Shown: positions 1 through 12,239 of the stretch, in pieces | Position numbering within the stretch: position 1 is the stretch's first letter | Layout: each line of letters starts with the position of its first letter | DNA from: Omphiscola glabra | Lineage: Eukaryota; Mollusca; Gastropoda; Lymnaeidae | Direction of reading: 5' to 3' | Assembly: GCA_964017045.1 (NCBI GenBank) | Contig: OZ024807.1 | Span: forward strand, 12,161,241 to 12,225,240 | DNA length: 64,000 bases | Made by a program: the position numbers and the translations under genes | Notes under the pieces: generated by a model | What the model was told of the DNA's origin: nothing | What the model saw: the letters and a program-made list of their open reading frames with translations, nothing else | The model's database searches: none

Positions 1-3000
1 GATGATAGACCTGCCCCGGGCTGATGATGGATGATAGACCTGCCCCTGGCTGATGATGGATGATAGACCTGCCCCTGGCTGATGATGGAGGATAGACCTG
101 CCCCTGGCTGATGATGGAGGATAGACCTGCCCCTGGCTGATGATGGAGGATAGACCTGCCCCTGGCTGATGATGGAGGATAGACCTGCCCCTGGCTGATG
201 ATGGAGGATAGACCTGCCCCTGGCTGATGATGGAGGATAGACCTGCCCCTGGCTGATGATGGATGATAGACCTGCCCCTGGCTGATGATGGATGATAGAC
301 CTGCCCCTGGCTGATGATGGATGATAGACCTGCCCCTGGCTGATGATGGATGATAGACCTGCCCCTGGCTGATGATGGATGATAGACCTGCCCCTGGCTG
401 ATGATGGATGATAGACCTGCCCCTGGCTGATGATGGATGATAGACCTGCCCCTGGCTGATGATGGATGATAGACCTGCCCCTGGCTGATGATGGATGATA
501 GACCTGCCCCTGGCTGATGATGGATGATAGACCTGCCCCTGGCTGATGATGGATGATAGACCTGCCCCTGGCTGATGATGGATGATGGACCTGCCCCTGG
601 CTGATGATGGATGATGGACCTGCCCCTGGCTGATGATGGATGATGGACCTGCCCCTGGCTGATGATGGATGATGGACCTGCCCCTGGCTGATGATGGATG
701 ATGGACCTGCCCCTGGCTGATGATGGATGATGGACCTGCCCCTGGCTGATGATGGATGATGGACCTGCCCCTGGCTGATGATGGATGATGGACCTGCCCC
801 TGGCTGATGATGGATGATGGACCTGCCCCTGGCTGATGATGGATGATGGACCTGCCCCTGGCTGATGATGGATGATGGACCTGCCCCTGGCTGATGATGG
901 ATGATGGACCTGCCCCTGGCTGATGATGGATGATGGACCTGCCCCTGGCTGATGATGGATGATGGACCTGCCCCTGGCTGATGATGGATGATGGACCTGC
1001 CCCTGGCTGATGATGGATGATGGACCTGCCCCTGGCTGATGATGGACCTGCCCCTGGCTGATGATGGACCTGCCCCTGGCTGATGATGGACCTGCCCCTG
1101 GCTGATGATGGACCTGCCCCTGGCTGATGATGGATGATAGACCTGCCCCTGGCTGATGATGGATGATAGACCTGCCCCTGGCTGATGATGGATGATAGAC
1201 CTGCCCCTGGCTGATGATGGATGATAGACCTGCCCCTGGCTGATGATGGAGGATAGACCTGCCCCTGGCTGATGATGGAGGATAGACCTGCCCCTGGCTG
1301 ATGATGGATGATAGACCTGCCCCTGGCTGATGATGGATGATAGACCTGCCCCTGGCTGATGATGGATGATAGACCTGCCCCTGGCTGATGATGGATGATA
1401 GACCTGCCCCTGGCTGATGATGGATGATAGACCTGCCCCCGGCTGATGATGGATGATAGACCTGCCCCCGGCTGATGATGGATGATAGACCTGCCCCCGG
1501 CTGATGATGGAGGATAGACCTGCCCCTGGCTGATGATGGAGGATAGACCTGCCCCTGGCTGATGATGGAGGATAGACCTGCCCCTGGCTGATGATGGAGG
1601 ATAGACCTGCCCCTGGCTGATGATGGAGGATAGACCTGCCCCTGGCTGATGATGGATGATAGACCTGCCCCTGGCTGATGATGGATGATAGACCTGCCCC
1701 TGGCTGATGATGGATGATAGACCTGCCCCTGGCTGATGATGGATGATAGACCTGCCCCTGGCTGATGATGGATGATAGACCTGCCCCTGGCTGATGATGG
1801 ATGATAGACCTGCCCCTGGCTGATGATGGATGATAGACCTGCCCCTGGCTGATGATGGATGATAGACCTGCCCCTGGCTGATGATGGATGATAGACCTGC
1901 CCCTGGCTGATGATGGATGATAGACCTGCCCCTGGCTGAGGATGGATGATAGACCTGCCCCTGGCTGATGATGGACCTGCCCCTGGCTGATGATGGACCT
2001 GCCCCTGGCTGATGATGGATGATAGACCTGCCCCTGGCTGATGATGGATGATAGACCTGCCCCTGGCTGATGATGGATGATAGACCTGCCCCTGGCTGAT
2101 GATGGATGATAGACCTGCCCCTGGCTGATGATGGATGATAGACCTGCCCCTGGCTGATGATGGATGATAGACCTGCCCCTGGCTGATGATGGATGATAGA
2201 CCTGCCCCTGGCTGATGATGGATGATAGACCTGCCCCTGGCTGATGATGGATGATAGACCTGCCCCTGGCTGATGATGGATGATAGACCTGCCCCTGGCT
2301 GATGATGGATGATAGACCTGCCCCTGGCTGATGATGGATGATAGACCTGCCCCTGGCTGATGATGGATGATAGACCTGCCCCTGGCTGATGATGGATGAT
2401 AGACCTGCCCCTGGCTGATGATGGATGATAGACCTGCCCCTGGCTGATGATGGATGATAGACCTGCCCCTGGCTGATGATGGATGATAGACCTGCCCCTG
2501 GCTGATGATGGATGATAGACCTGCCCCTGGCTGATGATGGATGATAGACCTGCCCCTGGCTGATGATGGATGATAGACCTGCCCCTGGCTGATGATGGAT
2601 GATAGACCTGCCCCTGGCTGATGATGGATGATAGACCTGCCCCTGGCTGATGATGGATGATAGACCTGCCCCTGGCTGATGATGGATGATAGACCTGCCC
2701 CTGGCTGATGATGGATGATAGACCTGCCCCTGGCTGATGATGGATGATAGACCTGCCCCTGGCTGATGATGGATGATAGACCTGCCCCTGGCTGATGATG
2801 GATGATAGACCTGCCCCTGGCTGATGATGGATGATAGACCTGCCCCTGGCTGATGATGGATGATAGACCTGCCCCTGGCTGATGATGGATGATAGACCTG
2901 CCCCTGGCTGATGATGGATGATAGACCTGCCCCTGGCTGATGATGGATGATAGACCTGCCCCTGGCTGATGATGGATGATAGACCTGCCCCTGGCTGATG

Positions 3001-3115
3001 ATGGATGATAGACCTGCCCCTGGCTGATGATGGATGATAGACCTGCCCCTGGCTGATGATGGATGATAGACCTGCCCCTGGCTGATGATGGATGATAGAC
3101 CTGCCCCTGGCTGAT
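1..3115. repeat. 29-bp satellite array, about 105 copies
   Basis: Almost perfect head-to-tail repeats of a 29-bp unit whose core is ctgcccctggctgatgatgg. Variants occur in blocks: ggaggata units near 85-240, 1245-1300 and 1505-1640; ggatgatgg units about 585-1030; and shortened 22-bp units lacking one gatgatg at about 1030-1125 and 1965-2010. Runs of one variant point to recent local expansion. The array begins before the window, so its full length is unknown. Short open frames inside it are products of the repeat. Confidence 0.97.
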
Positions 3116-3745
3116 GAGGTGGCCTCCGGGAGCTGGCGACTGGGAACTGTCGATCGGGTGCTGGTGACCGGGAGCTGGTCACCGGGATCCAGCAAACGGG
3201 AGCTGGCATCCGGCAGGTGGCGACCAGGAGCTGGCTGCACAGTTGGAGGAATATTTATGTTAATAATATTATTTTGTGTATTTTAATGTGTTAATTCTCG
3301 CATTTTTTTGTTGTTAGGTTGGTGTCCTTTTGTAGATGGAGCATCACTGATGGATGGAGCAGCAGCACAGACGAAGGAGCATTTCGCTCTTTTTTTTTTA
3401 TATATTTGTTCGTGTTGTGTCGCGTTCCGTGACAACACTGGGAGCTGTCGACCGGGTGCTGGTGACCGGGCAGCTGGTCACCGGGAGTCGGCAAACGGGA
3501 GCTGGCATCCGGCAGGTGGCGACCAGGAGCTGGCGGCACATTTGGAGGTGTATTTATGTTAATTATATTATTTTGTGTATTTTAATGTGTTAATTCTCGC
3601 ATTTTTTTGTTGTTTGGTTGGTGTCCTTTTGTAGATGGAGCATCACTGATGGATGGAGCAGCAGCACAGATGAAGGGCAGGCACAGACGGAGGAGCATTT
3701 TGCTCCTTCTTTTTGGAGTTGCGTTTGCGTTTTTTTGCGTTCCGT
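3116..3745 (+). repeat. Tandem duplication of a roughly 298-bp segment
   Basis: Two diverged copies lie in tandem: the block starting at 3147 (ctgtcgatcgggtgctgg) recurs at 3445 (ctgtcgaccgggtgctgg). Each holds a GC-rich half of imperfect ccgggagctgg-type units and an AT-rich half ending in the splice-acceptor-like ggtgtccttttgtag followed by atggagcatcactga. Short frames cross it but none looks like protein. It follows the 29-bp satellite directly. No known family recognised. Confidence 0.75.
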
Positions 3746-3930
3746 GACAACATCTTTGACTTCCTTCCGTCTCCTTCTTTCTATATTTGGCGCCGGCGCC
3801 ATCTTTTCCGACTGACTATTCTGACACGGGGAGGTAAAAAAGCATGGATGTGAATACAAAACCTCTCCTGCTTTGGAGGTAGCGATTGCCCCGATGTACC
3901 CGGTACTGCCTCATCTATAGTATCGCGGAT

Positions 3931-4209
3931 ATGTCTAAATATGGCCTCTCCTACCTAAATGTGTCTGAATTGGGCGCCTTCACGAAAGTACTTCAGCTCG
4001 TGTTGTACTGGGCCCTCCCCGTTTTTAACGGAGTCCCATCAGGTGCGACCGAAGTCCGGCGGTATAACTGGACACATTTCTCTGTTTGCAACATGTTTAG
4101 GTGACACACATAGGTCACGTGGTTGCCTAAACAAAATTTTCTTTTTAGATACCTGATTGGTGTTGTCCATGCTATCCTGCTTATGGCAACCTCCTCATTG
4201 ACAAAGTGA
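3931..4209 (+). CDS. Doubtful two-exon fragment of a small membrane protein
   Basis: The frame opened at 3931 (ATG) runs to 4100, where a GTGACA donor follows. A TTTCTTTTTAG acceptor ends at 4148, and joining the two keeps the frame and adds a hydrophobic stretch (YLIGVVHAILLMATSSLTK) before TGA at 4207. The first part (GAFTKVLQLVL) and the second recall transmembrane parts of MARVEL-type proteins, but only weakly. The intron would be just 48 nt, very short for a mollusc. A 112-codon frame on the other strand (4331 to 3993) overlaps it. It could be a pseudogene fragment or chance; no family is firmly recognised. An AATAAA lies downstream at 4886. Confidence 0.2.
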
Positions 4210-4378
4210 TCTGGTGGCAATCTGATTTCATGACGTAATGCTCGCCTGTCACTCTGTTTCAATGAAACAAGTTCTGTATGAAACTTTATTAGAAACCTTA
4301 TTGCTAATACTAACAGGTGTTTTACACCCAATAGGTATGTGTATGATTGATTTTTGTATGCTATTTGTATATTTAATT

Positions 4379-4545
4379 GTGATTTTTCATGCTAATTGGT
4401 GAATGTTTGTGATTCTTCATGCTAATTGGTGAATGTTTGTGATTCTTCATGCTAATTGGTGAATGTTTGTGATTCTTCATGCTGATTGGTGAATGTTTGT
4501 GATTCTTCATGCTGATTGGTGAATGTTTTGTGATTCTTCATGCTA
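4379..4545. repeat. 30-bp minisatellite, about 5.5 copies
   Basis: Unit begins gtgattcttcatgctaattg with period 30. Units differ by single changes (gctaatt or gctgatt). Degenerate relatives of the 'atgctaat' core continue to about 4780. Confidence 0.93.
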
Positions 4546-6294
4546 ATCAATTTATGTATTTTTATATGTACATGCTAATTGATATTTGTATGTTTGTTAT
4601 TTCAATGCTAAATGATATATATATATGTCTGTTGTTCCCAAGCTAACATGTGTATGTATCTGTTCTTATTTTAATGCTTATTGACATATTGGTGCATTTT
4701 ATGTGTTATTTTTATGCCAATTGGTCTATGTGTTATTTTCATGCTAATTTATATATGTATAGTATATGTTTTATTTCCCATAATTAGTAACTGTCTGTTG
4801 CCACGGTGGTGTATAAGGCAAGGTGTTGATGATTAGATATAATTTTTTTTTCGTTTGGTACTAAAATGGCTGTATACATTAGATAAATAAAATTTTATTG
4901 TTAAAAAAAATATTTTTTCTCCAATATTTGCCCTCAAGCATTGGTTCTTTACTAAACAAAACAATTAATGTAGTTAGTTACGCAACATTTTCAAAACGTG
5001 TCCGCAGTTCCGCCAAACTTAAAAGTTTGGGAAACGCTGACCTAGATTTAGGACGACTTGTTAAGTTGTGTTGCGTACTGATGGTGCAACCATAGCTGTT
5101 TCAACCAAGTTCTACTTAAACAAAATATATTAGTCCACCCTGTTTTAGCGTAATCAATACGCTTTCGGGTAAAGCAATATGTTTATGTCTTTGTTAACAA
5201 TATAAGAATTCCAGTTTTAATTACTTTTGTGACTCAACCAGTCTTGCCGTATGTATAGTAGATTTCGTTTTTTTATAGGGGTCTACATAGAATAAGTTGG
5301 CAATCAGATATGAATATAAAATTCTGCCTGGTTTTTTGTAAAGTCATAAGTAAAGAAAGATCGTATAGTATATTTTATAAAGTTGCAATTAATTTTTAAT
5401 AATAAAATTAAATTCAGATTAGCAGATTAGGATAGGCCTACGCCTACTCTTAAATTTTAAGGTAAAATAAAAACTAAAAAAGCCTTTTTTACTTTTTTGC
5501 CCATTTTATGAAAATTTATGTATTATTTATTTACTTTAGTGTCTTTAGTTTAGGTTAGACACAGGCCTAGGCCTAGGCTATTACTAATACTATTTCTATT
5601 ATGACTCATCTCATTTCTAGTACCGGTATATAAAATATTATAATATAACACAACACTGTTTTATAAGATATAATAATACTATATTATTAATTATATTAAT
5701 ATTATCTTATTTTATATATCATAATATTATTATTATATGAATGTAATGCTGCCTATATGTATTATTATTATGTATAAAATAATATATTATATATAAAATA
5801 TATGTCTTATAACTAAAAAAAATAGGCTATAAATAATAACTATAATAATATACTATATTATATAATATAGTCTTTAGTGTCTATAACTATGTCTATAGGC
5901 AAGGGACTTCACTATATAATAAAGAATGTGTCACTAATATTAGTCTATTACTATTAGTATTAGTAACTATTACTATTAGTATTAAAAAACGTATAGTTAT
6001 AGGCTATTTTTATAGACTAGGCCTATAGTCTTTTTATAAAATCTTAAATTATATTTTAAGCACTGCTTTTTTAGGTATATTATTATTTATATTGCAATCA
6101 GTCAACAGTTACCAGAACTTGGCATATTAATTTTCATTGTAGAATAGACTTGAAAAAAAAAATTGACATTTGAAATTGCATTCTTTTTTTGTAAACAATA
6201 GAATCTGTTTTATTCTCATTTATAAGATAATAATTATGGATAACTCTTGTATGAGCATTTCAAATTTAATTTATGGCCTTTTTTTCCCCCACAG
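4546..6294. other. AT-rich sequence upstream of the P450 gene
   Basis: Very AT-rich, with long runs of ta/at (for example 5640-5870). AATAAA at 4886-4891 could be a polyadenylation signal for something upstream. The last 60 bases contain a pyrimidine run ending in CCCCCACAG at 6294, a good acceptor, so a 5' untranslated exon of the P450 gene may lie in this stretch. No promoter motif could be fixed. Confidence 0.5.
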
Positions 6295-6654
6295 ATGTTC
6301 ATTTCCTTCTTGGACGATATTTCTATTTGGCTTCTTCTGCTCATTGGTCTACTTACTGCCTTTTATTTGTACGCCACAAGTTATGTTGGTGTATTTAAAT
6401 CAGTTGGCATCCCAGGCCCTGCTCCATGGCCTATAATAAACCACATACCAGAATTAAAGAAACATGGCCTATCAAAGATGCTCGATGAGTGGAGAGAAAA
6501 GTACGGAAAAACATATGGAATTTATGGGATGTTCCCAAGATGTCCCACTTTGGTCACATTTGATATCAGGCTGTTGGAACACATTATGGTTAAAGACTTT
6601 GACAACTTTGTCGACAGGGTTGGTAGTAACACATCAAAAAGTGCTGTTCTTGAG
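6295..6654 (+). CDS. P450 exon 1: membrane anchor and proline hinge
   Basis: Codes for residues 1-120: a hydrophobic anchor rich in Leu/Ile, then GIPGPAPWP, the hinge that orients the catalytic domain, and the start of the A-B helix region. Ends in phase 0 at GAG|GTAAGT. Confidence 0.9.
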
Positions 6655-9600
6655 GTAAGTTCTTTTTTTTTCATTTAGCACTTCTGTGTAAATCTCAGGA
6701 GTTTACATCCGAGGTCTGTTTAAAGCATCATTGAATAATAGTTATATTTGTCTAAATATGAACATATTATTAGATAAAAATGCAAAGATTGATATGTTTT
6801 TTTTATTGTAGTTTAATGAATTTTGACTAAACTTTAGTGTATATTCTTTCAGCAAACTTATCTATTAAAAGATTATCTTTCTTTTAAAAAAACAACAACA
6901 TTGATTTGAATTATTCGGCACAAAAAAAAACCTTCTGATCCATGACTTTAATTAAATTTTATCCAAAATGGGTTTACTTTGCTTAGCAACTTAGGCTAAA
7001 ATATTAGGCCTAGATTTTGTTTAAAATTACGTTACATAATTTTTTTTAATTTAGTTGTGTTAAAAAATTAGTCAAAATGTAATTTCTGATCTCTTCAATA
7101 ATTATATTAAAAAAAAAAAATTCCAAACTATATTTCAAAAAAAAAAAGATAGTATAGTTTCTGCTCTATTATTATCAAAGTGTGGTTTGAAAAATATTTT
7201 TCAATAGTACTTATTATTTAGTTTATTTATCTGAACTGCTTGTCTGGCTAAAAAGTAAACAAAAATACAATTTGTTTCAAATAATTAATTAATGAAGAGT
7301 TATTTTGGGATGTTTGTACTGGACAAATGAAACTAATCATTTCTTCCTGAAATTGTACAATATTTACTTAACAGAGATATTTTATTGTACCCATGATGAT
7401 TGTGTAATAATGTTCCTTTTTTTTCTAGGGTCTTTTTTTCTTGAACGGGGATCACTGGAGAAGGTCAAGGCATGTGTTGTCACCAATGTTTACAGCTGGG
7501 AAACTAAAGCAAATGTTGCACCATGTGAACACAAGTGCTGGTCAACTGGTCAGCCTGATGTTAAAGCACAAGGAAGAAGGAAAACTGATTCCATTAAAGG
7601 CTATTGCATGTAAATACTTGTTGCAGTGGTGGTTTTTATGTTTGCTTAACTGTCTCGACAGAATACTGATCTGTAAGTAAAATTAGCAGCATATTCTTTT
7701 TGTTTTTCTGTTTTTAAAAAAAACTGAATTCCAGAAATTAAACTATCAATACAATTTTTTTTATTTGCTCCATATGAGCATGAATTATAATTTCTCTAGC
7801 TTTGCTTATACTTTACAATATTAATCTTTAGGGTTTGCAAGATCAAATAAAATATATAAAGTGGGATCTTTTAATTTTAGTACTTTTTCACTCCCCATTT
7901 GTCTTGTAATGTTAATATTGTTAAAATGTTAGACTTTATAAAAATCAAAATACATTTTGAATAATTTGTCCTTATTGTATGGTAATAATCATAAGATTTT
8001 CTTTTTAAATAATCTTTAAGTAATGTGACTGTAAGATACCTTCTATTTGTTACTTTTTATATTTGAAAAATGTCAAATAGAACATTCTTTGGTAATGTTT
8101 TAGCTCAAAAACAGTGTGTCTGTCAATGCTCTATTTTCTGGTTAGAATATTCTTTGGTAATGTTTTAGCTCAAATAGAGTGTGCCTGTCAACTCTCTATT
8201 TTCTGGCTAGAAAAATTCTTTGGTAATATTTTAGCCCAAATAGAGTTTGTCTTTCAACACACTCTTTTCTGGTCATGCCTGAAGTCCCTGGTACAATTTA
8301 CAAATATCCTGAAAAACAAAATCTCCATGAGCTTTAGTTGATCTGTTATTTTTTTGTCACATTTCTTGTTCATCATTCACAAAGAATGCGTTAACTACCA
8401 TGTCAGGATATGGTATAAAACACTTTTATTTACTTGTTTTTCTATTCAGCGAGGTACACATCTGATGTTATTGCAAGGGTCGGCTTCGGCATTGACTCCC
8501 TGGCCTTGACAGAGGAGAAAAGTGAATTTGCTTATAATATCGGCAATTTCATACGAATCCCGGCAACTCGTCTGCAAGACATTCTCAGGTGACTTGCATG
8601 TTCAGGCTAGAGTGTAGTTTGTTTAGACTTTAATTAAAAGGAGGTTATTGAGAGGAAAAAAAACTCTGCTTGTATTTTCACTGTTTGGAAACTAACACCT
8701 TGCACATTTTTCATCATTGTCAAAAGTGCACATGCCCAAATGGCCGATGGGTCAGGATGATGATTTCAATGATGAAATTATTTATGCTATTTTCATCTAA
8801 CAATGACAATTTGTCCAATCATTTCAAAAAATTCGGGAATCAGTCATGTTCTTTAAAAACAATATCTTCCATCTATCCGCTAGTAATGCAATGGATTGTT
8901 GTGATAATTTTAAAAGTTTGATGAATGGTTTTGAGAATATATATTATTTAATGATTTTGAATGCAGGACCATCGGACAGTTTTTTCCCCCTATAATGAGC
9001 TTTGGTCTGAAATACTTCAATGAGCAGGTGGACGCAATCCTACCTGAGACAAACAACTACTTTGTCAGCTTAATCAACGATGCCATTGAGAGAAAAATCA
9101 AAGAAAAGAACACGCCAGGTTGGATGTGAAGTTATTTCTCATTATTTTATTTACTGTTTGATCAGGTCCGCCATTTGTTTTCCAGCTTTAGTGAGAAACA
9201 TAACAAGGTGTGTGTGGGGGTGAGGGGTCAAAGTCAAGGTCCCTCAAATTCCATGTCTTCTGGCCTTAAGCTGAAGATCATTTGACAAATTTTTTAAATG
9301 TTAAAATATTCATGAAGAGTTTCTGGAATCTCTTAACTCTCAATGAAAATGTTGCAATTCAGTTGCTTTTAAAAGATATCTTTCCAATTAATGATATTTT
9401 GTTTAATATATTTATTTGCTTATGTTCTCAAGCTCTTTGCCCCCCCCCCCCCCCCCGGGGCACCCCAAACCCCCTGAATTTAAAAAAAAAACCTGACCTG
9501 CTTACCCTCAAACTCTTAAAATCGTACAATATCATCACAAAATCATTCAATACATTATATTAATAGTAAAAAATAAACATATTACTCATATATAATGTTT

Positions 9601-12032
9601 ACACCTCAAAATCGTACAATGTATGCCAAAACTGTAAGAGTAAACAGGTCTGAAAAACACATCAAAGTTGTTGGTTATTTAAACACTATATATTATATAT
9701 TTTCACAAGCAATAAGATAAGATAGTATTCTTTGATTGGTCCAAATAAATGGAAATGTTTTTAATTTCAATTTGTAAATTTTTTTTTTCAGCACACGAAT
9801 AAATTCATATTTTAACCAAGACAACATTTTAAAATTATAAAAATTTAAACACAGTACATCTAAAGTATTTCTCTAGTGTAGCACTCAACCTTATTGAACT
9901 CCTTTAGTGACAATATTGATATTATTTGCTACCATTTAGATTTGGTAACCACTGTGGGAGCTCACTTTTAAATTCGTGCAGCCTGGGGAAAAAAATAATT
10001 TGTACAACTTTCGGCCCTAACTTTAAGAGAAAAAATTCACCCGGAGTTTTATAGTTTTACTACAGCATTTTTCTTCAAATATTTCATCTGGGAAGAGACA
10101 TGTTCTACAATTAAAACCATCAAATAATATCATCTTCTAGAAAAAGCAAAGAAAACCCACTTGGACATGCTGGACATGTTGCTTGAAGCCGAGGTGGATG
10201 ACAAAACTGGCAGTCGGCTGACCGCTGTGGACAGAAAGATCACGCGTAAATATGTCATTGGAAATTCAGCCATTTTGATCCTGGCCGCATTTGAGACAAC
10301 AAGTACCGCCCTGAGTTCTATCCTGTATCTCTTGGCCAGACATCCAGATGTCCAGGATAAGGTCATCGAAGAGATTGACGGGGTTCTGCAGGGAAAGGTC
10401 AAACCCAGCTACGAGGACTTGGGTAAATTAGAATACACCACACAGGTGAGACATCCGTTCAGTTTTAATAAAAAATAGTGTTGCTTGATTATAGATGCTT
10501 CCTGTATAACAGGGGTCCTCAAACTATGGCCTGATCGCCTAATCCGGCCCACCTGGGGGTCTTTAATCTGGAAGCCATAAGGGTACCTGGCTAGAAACAA
10601 CAAAAATAAAACCAGACATTGATCATCTCATTACCTATTATTCTTTTCATGGTTTGGGGAGAAAAAAACTTTCTGAATACCTTGGAACCTACTGCTTGCG
10701 TAATAATCATTTTTAAAATCCAGATTCAATCTAAAATTTTGTTTGATGGCACAGTGTGAACTGAGGATTATCATCTTTCTAAATTTTAAAACTTCGCAAT
10801 GGACAAGATGTAACACAGTTTAGTACACACGAAGTCTTCAGTTTTAAGATTTCTCTTTGGACCAAACGTCTTTATTGCTGTTGTAAATGACGTAAATGAC
10901 TAAATAAGCATTTGCGCCCTTCCTTTTGTACAACAAAACATAAAATAGAAATTTTTGTATTCAAGTAACTTATCTTATTGTGAAGGTCTGTTTGGTGAAC
11001 ATATACACACTTCCTCTCAGTAGATATTTTCATTAACTTATTTTATTGTGAAGGTCTGTTTGGTGAACATGTGCACACATACACACATACACACTTCCTC
11101 TCAGTAGATATTTTCATTAACTTATTTTATTGTGAAGGTCTGTTTGGTGAACATGTGCACACAGACACACATACACACTTCCTCTCAGTAGATATTTTCA
11201 TTAACTTATCTTATAAATAGGTCATCTACGAATCTCTCCGTATGTTCCCCCCCTCACCTGATGTGACAAGACGAGCCCAGGAGACCCGAACTTACGATGG
11301 CGTCACCATACCTAAAGGAGTGGCCATTTTCATTCCCATCTACAAAATTGTAAAAGATCCCGAATATTTTCCAGAGCCTTTCAAATTTGACCCCGACAGG
11401 TTTTCCCCACAAAGGAAATCTGAGATTGATCCCATCTCATTTCTCCCATTCGGTTTTGGTCGAAGGCAGTGTGTGGCCAAACGGTTAGCCCTGATGGAAT
11501 TGAAGGTAAGAATGAAAAAATTAGCTGTTATTTAAACACACTTGTATGTGAGTGCAATGTTAGTTTGCTATCCCCAGCCATGTAGCATTTAAAATGAGGC
11601 CAGTTCAGTGACCTCAAGATGAGCTAGAGCATTTCCCAAGTTTGGAGGACAGTTTTTAACTTATAACAGTTACTGTTTAATATGTCAGATGGACATGCGT
11701 CAGTAGTTTCATATGATCACAAGTTATCTGATGTCATGACTTCTAACCTCAATGAATCTCATTTTTAATTGGGGATGTCCCTGGGTGACCCCTATGTCGT
11801 ATGTCACCCGTCTTTGTGCCTTAATTGTTCTATATCCTCAGATTGTCTCTTGTGATGTCATGTCTCAATTGTTCTTTATCCCCAGGTTGTCTTGTGTCAG
11901 TTGCTGTCTAAGATGAGGTTTGTTCAAACTGACAAGACAGAGCCAAACCTGGGCAACGATGCCGAGTACATTCATGTGGACGGATTCTTCATTGCCAAGA
12001 AACCTATTGAGTTGGACATCGTCCTGAGATAA
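6295..12032 (+). CDS. Cytochrome P450, CYP3-type, complete, seven exons
   Basis: Predicted 522-residue microsomal monooxygenase, which would oxidise lipophilic substrates with electrons from P450 reductase at the ER membrane. Exons: 6295-6654, 7429-7609, 8450-8588, 8967-9118, 10141-10445, 11221-11505, 11886-12032, all GT-AG and in phase. Motifs seen: N-terminal membrane anchor (about residues 9-27); proline hinge GIPGPAP; helix C WRRSR (130-134); helix I AAFETT (326-331); helix K ESLR (383-386); PDRF (437-440); haem loop PFGFGRRQC with Cys463. The haem loop ends CVA where the family usually has CxG. Length and motifs fit CYP clan 3 (CYP3A-like); the substrate cannot be read. The ATG directly follows an acceptor at 6294, so a 5' untranslated exon is likely; an upstream in-frame ATG-less extension from 6247 is not favoured. 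Confidence 0.93.
7429..7609 (+). CDS. P450 exon 2: helix C (WxxxR)
   Basis: Begins after TTTTCTAG. Codes for GLFFLNGDHWRRSRHVLSP and on to KAIA; the Trp and Arg of WxxxR normally contact haem propionate. Ends with one base of a split Ser codon completed by exon 3 (8450). Confidence 0.9.
8073..8275. repeat. 65-bp tandem repeat in P450 intron 2, three copies
   Basis: Units anchored by attctttggtaatgttttag at 8084, 8149 and 8215. Intronic, no coding signal. Confidence 0.85.
8450..8588 (+). CDS. P450 exon 3
   Basis: Follows TCTATTCAG; codes for RYTSDVIARVGFGIDSLAL, the helix E-F region typical of CYP3 proteins, and ends in phase 2 before GTGACT. Confidence 0.88.
8967..9118 (+). CDS. P450 exon 4
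   Basis: Starts after AATGCAG with one base finishing an Arg codon; codes for TIGQFFPPIMSFGLKYF and on, the F-G loop and helix G; ends in phase 1 before GTTGGA. Confidence 0.88.
9431..9480. repeat. Poly-C tract with GC-rich flank in P450 intron 4
   Basis: A run of about 17 C followed by ggggcaccccaaacccc, inside an otherwise AT-rich intron. It may be the remnant of a small transposon, but no partner terminus was found. Confidence 0.6.
10141..10445 (+). CDS. P450 exon 5: helix I (AAFETT)
   Basis: Starts right after TCTTCTAG and ends in phase 0 before GTGAGA. Contains the oxygen-activating helix I motif AAFETT. Bases 10274-10403 of this exon recur exactly at 15897-16026. Confidence 0.92.
10513..10575. 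mobile_element. Solo hAT-like terminus in P450 intron 5
   Basis: The stretch caggggtcctcaaactatgg resembles the terminal inverted repeat of Charlie-type hAT elements. No matching right terminus was seen before exon 6, so it is a truncated copy or chance similarity. Confidence 0.4.
10967..11212. repeat. 68-84-bp tandem repeat ending at the exon 6 acceptor
   Basis: Units begin aacttatcttattgtgaagg at 10967 and recur at 11035 and 11119, with (ac)n insertions lengthening later units. A fourth, cut-off unit start at 11203 forms the last bases before the acceptor at 11220. Confidence 0.85.
11221..11505 (+). CDS. P450 exon 6: helix K, PDRF and haem-binding loop
   Basis: 95 codons in phase 0. Carries ESLR, DPDRF and FGFGRRQC with the axial cysteine at residue 463. 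The residue two after the cysteine is Ala, not the usual Gly. Flanked by AAATAG and GTAAGA. Confidence 0.92.
11886..12032 (+). CDS. P450 exon 7: C-terminus
   Basis: Follows TATCCCCAG; codes for VVLCQLLSKMRFVQTDKT through the C-terminal beta sheet and ends with TAA at 12030-12032. Confidence 0.9.
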   Translation, partial: VVLCQLLSKMRFVQTDKTEPNLGNDAEYIHVDGFFIAKKPIELDIVLR

Positions 12033-12159
12033 TTGGGAGGAAAACCAACATATATGCTGTTTAAACTTTTGGCCTTCAATCCCCTTTCCATATCGTTTGC
12101 ATGTTGCCGTATCAACTGTTTCTTCTCATGTCACGTGCATGTTACCATATTGACTGTAT

Positions 12160-12235
12160 GTCCCCATATCACCTGTATGTCCCCATATCACCTGTATGTC
12201 CCCATATCACCTGTATGTCCCCATATCACCTGTAT
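12160..12235. repeat. 18-bp minisatellite in the P450 3' flank
   Basis: About four copies of ccccatatcacctgtatgt-type units just downstream of the stop codon, probably within the 3' untranslated region. Confidence 0.85.
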
Positions 12236-12239
12236 TGTT

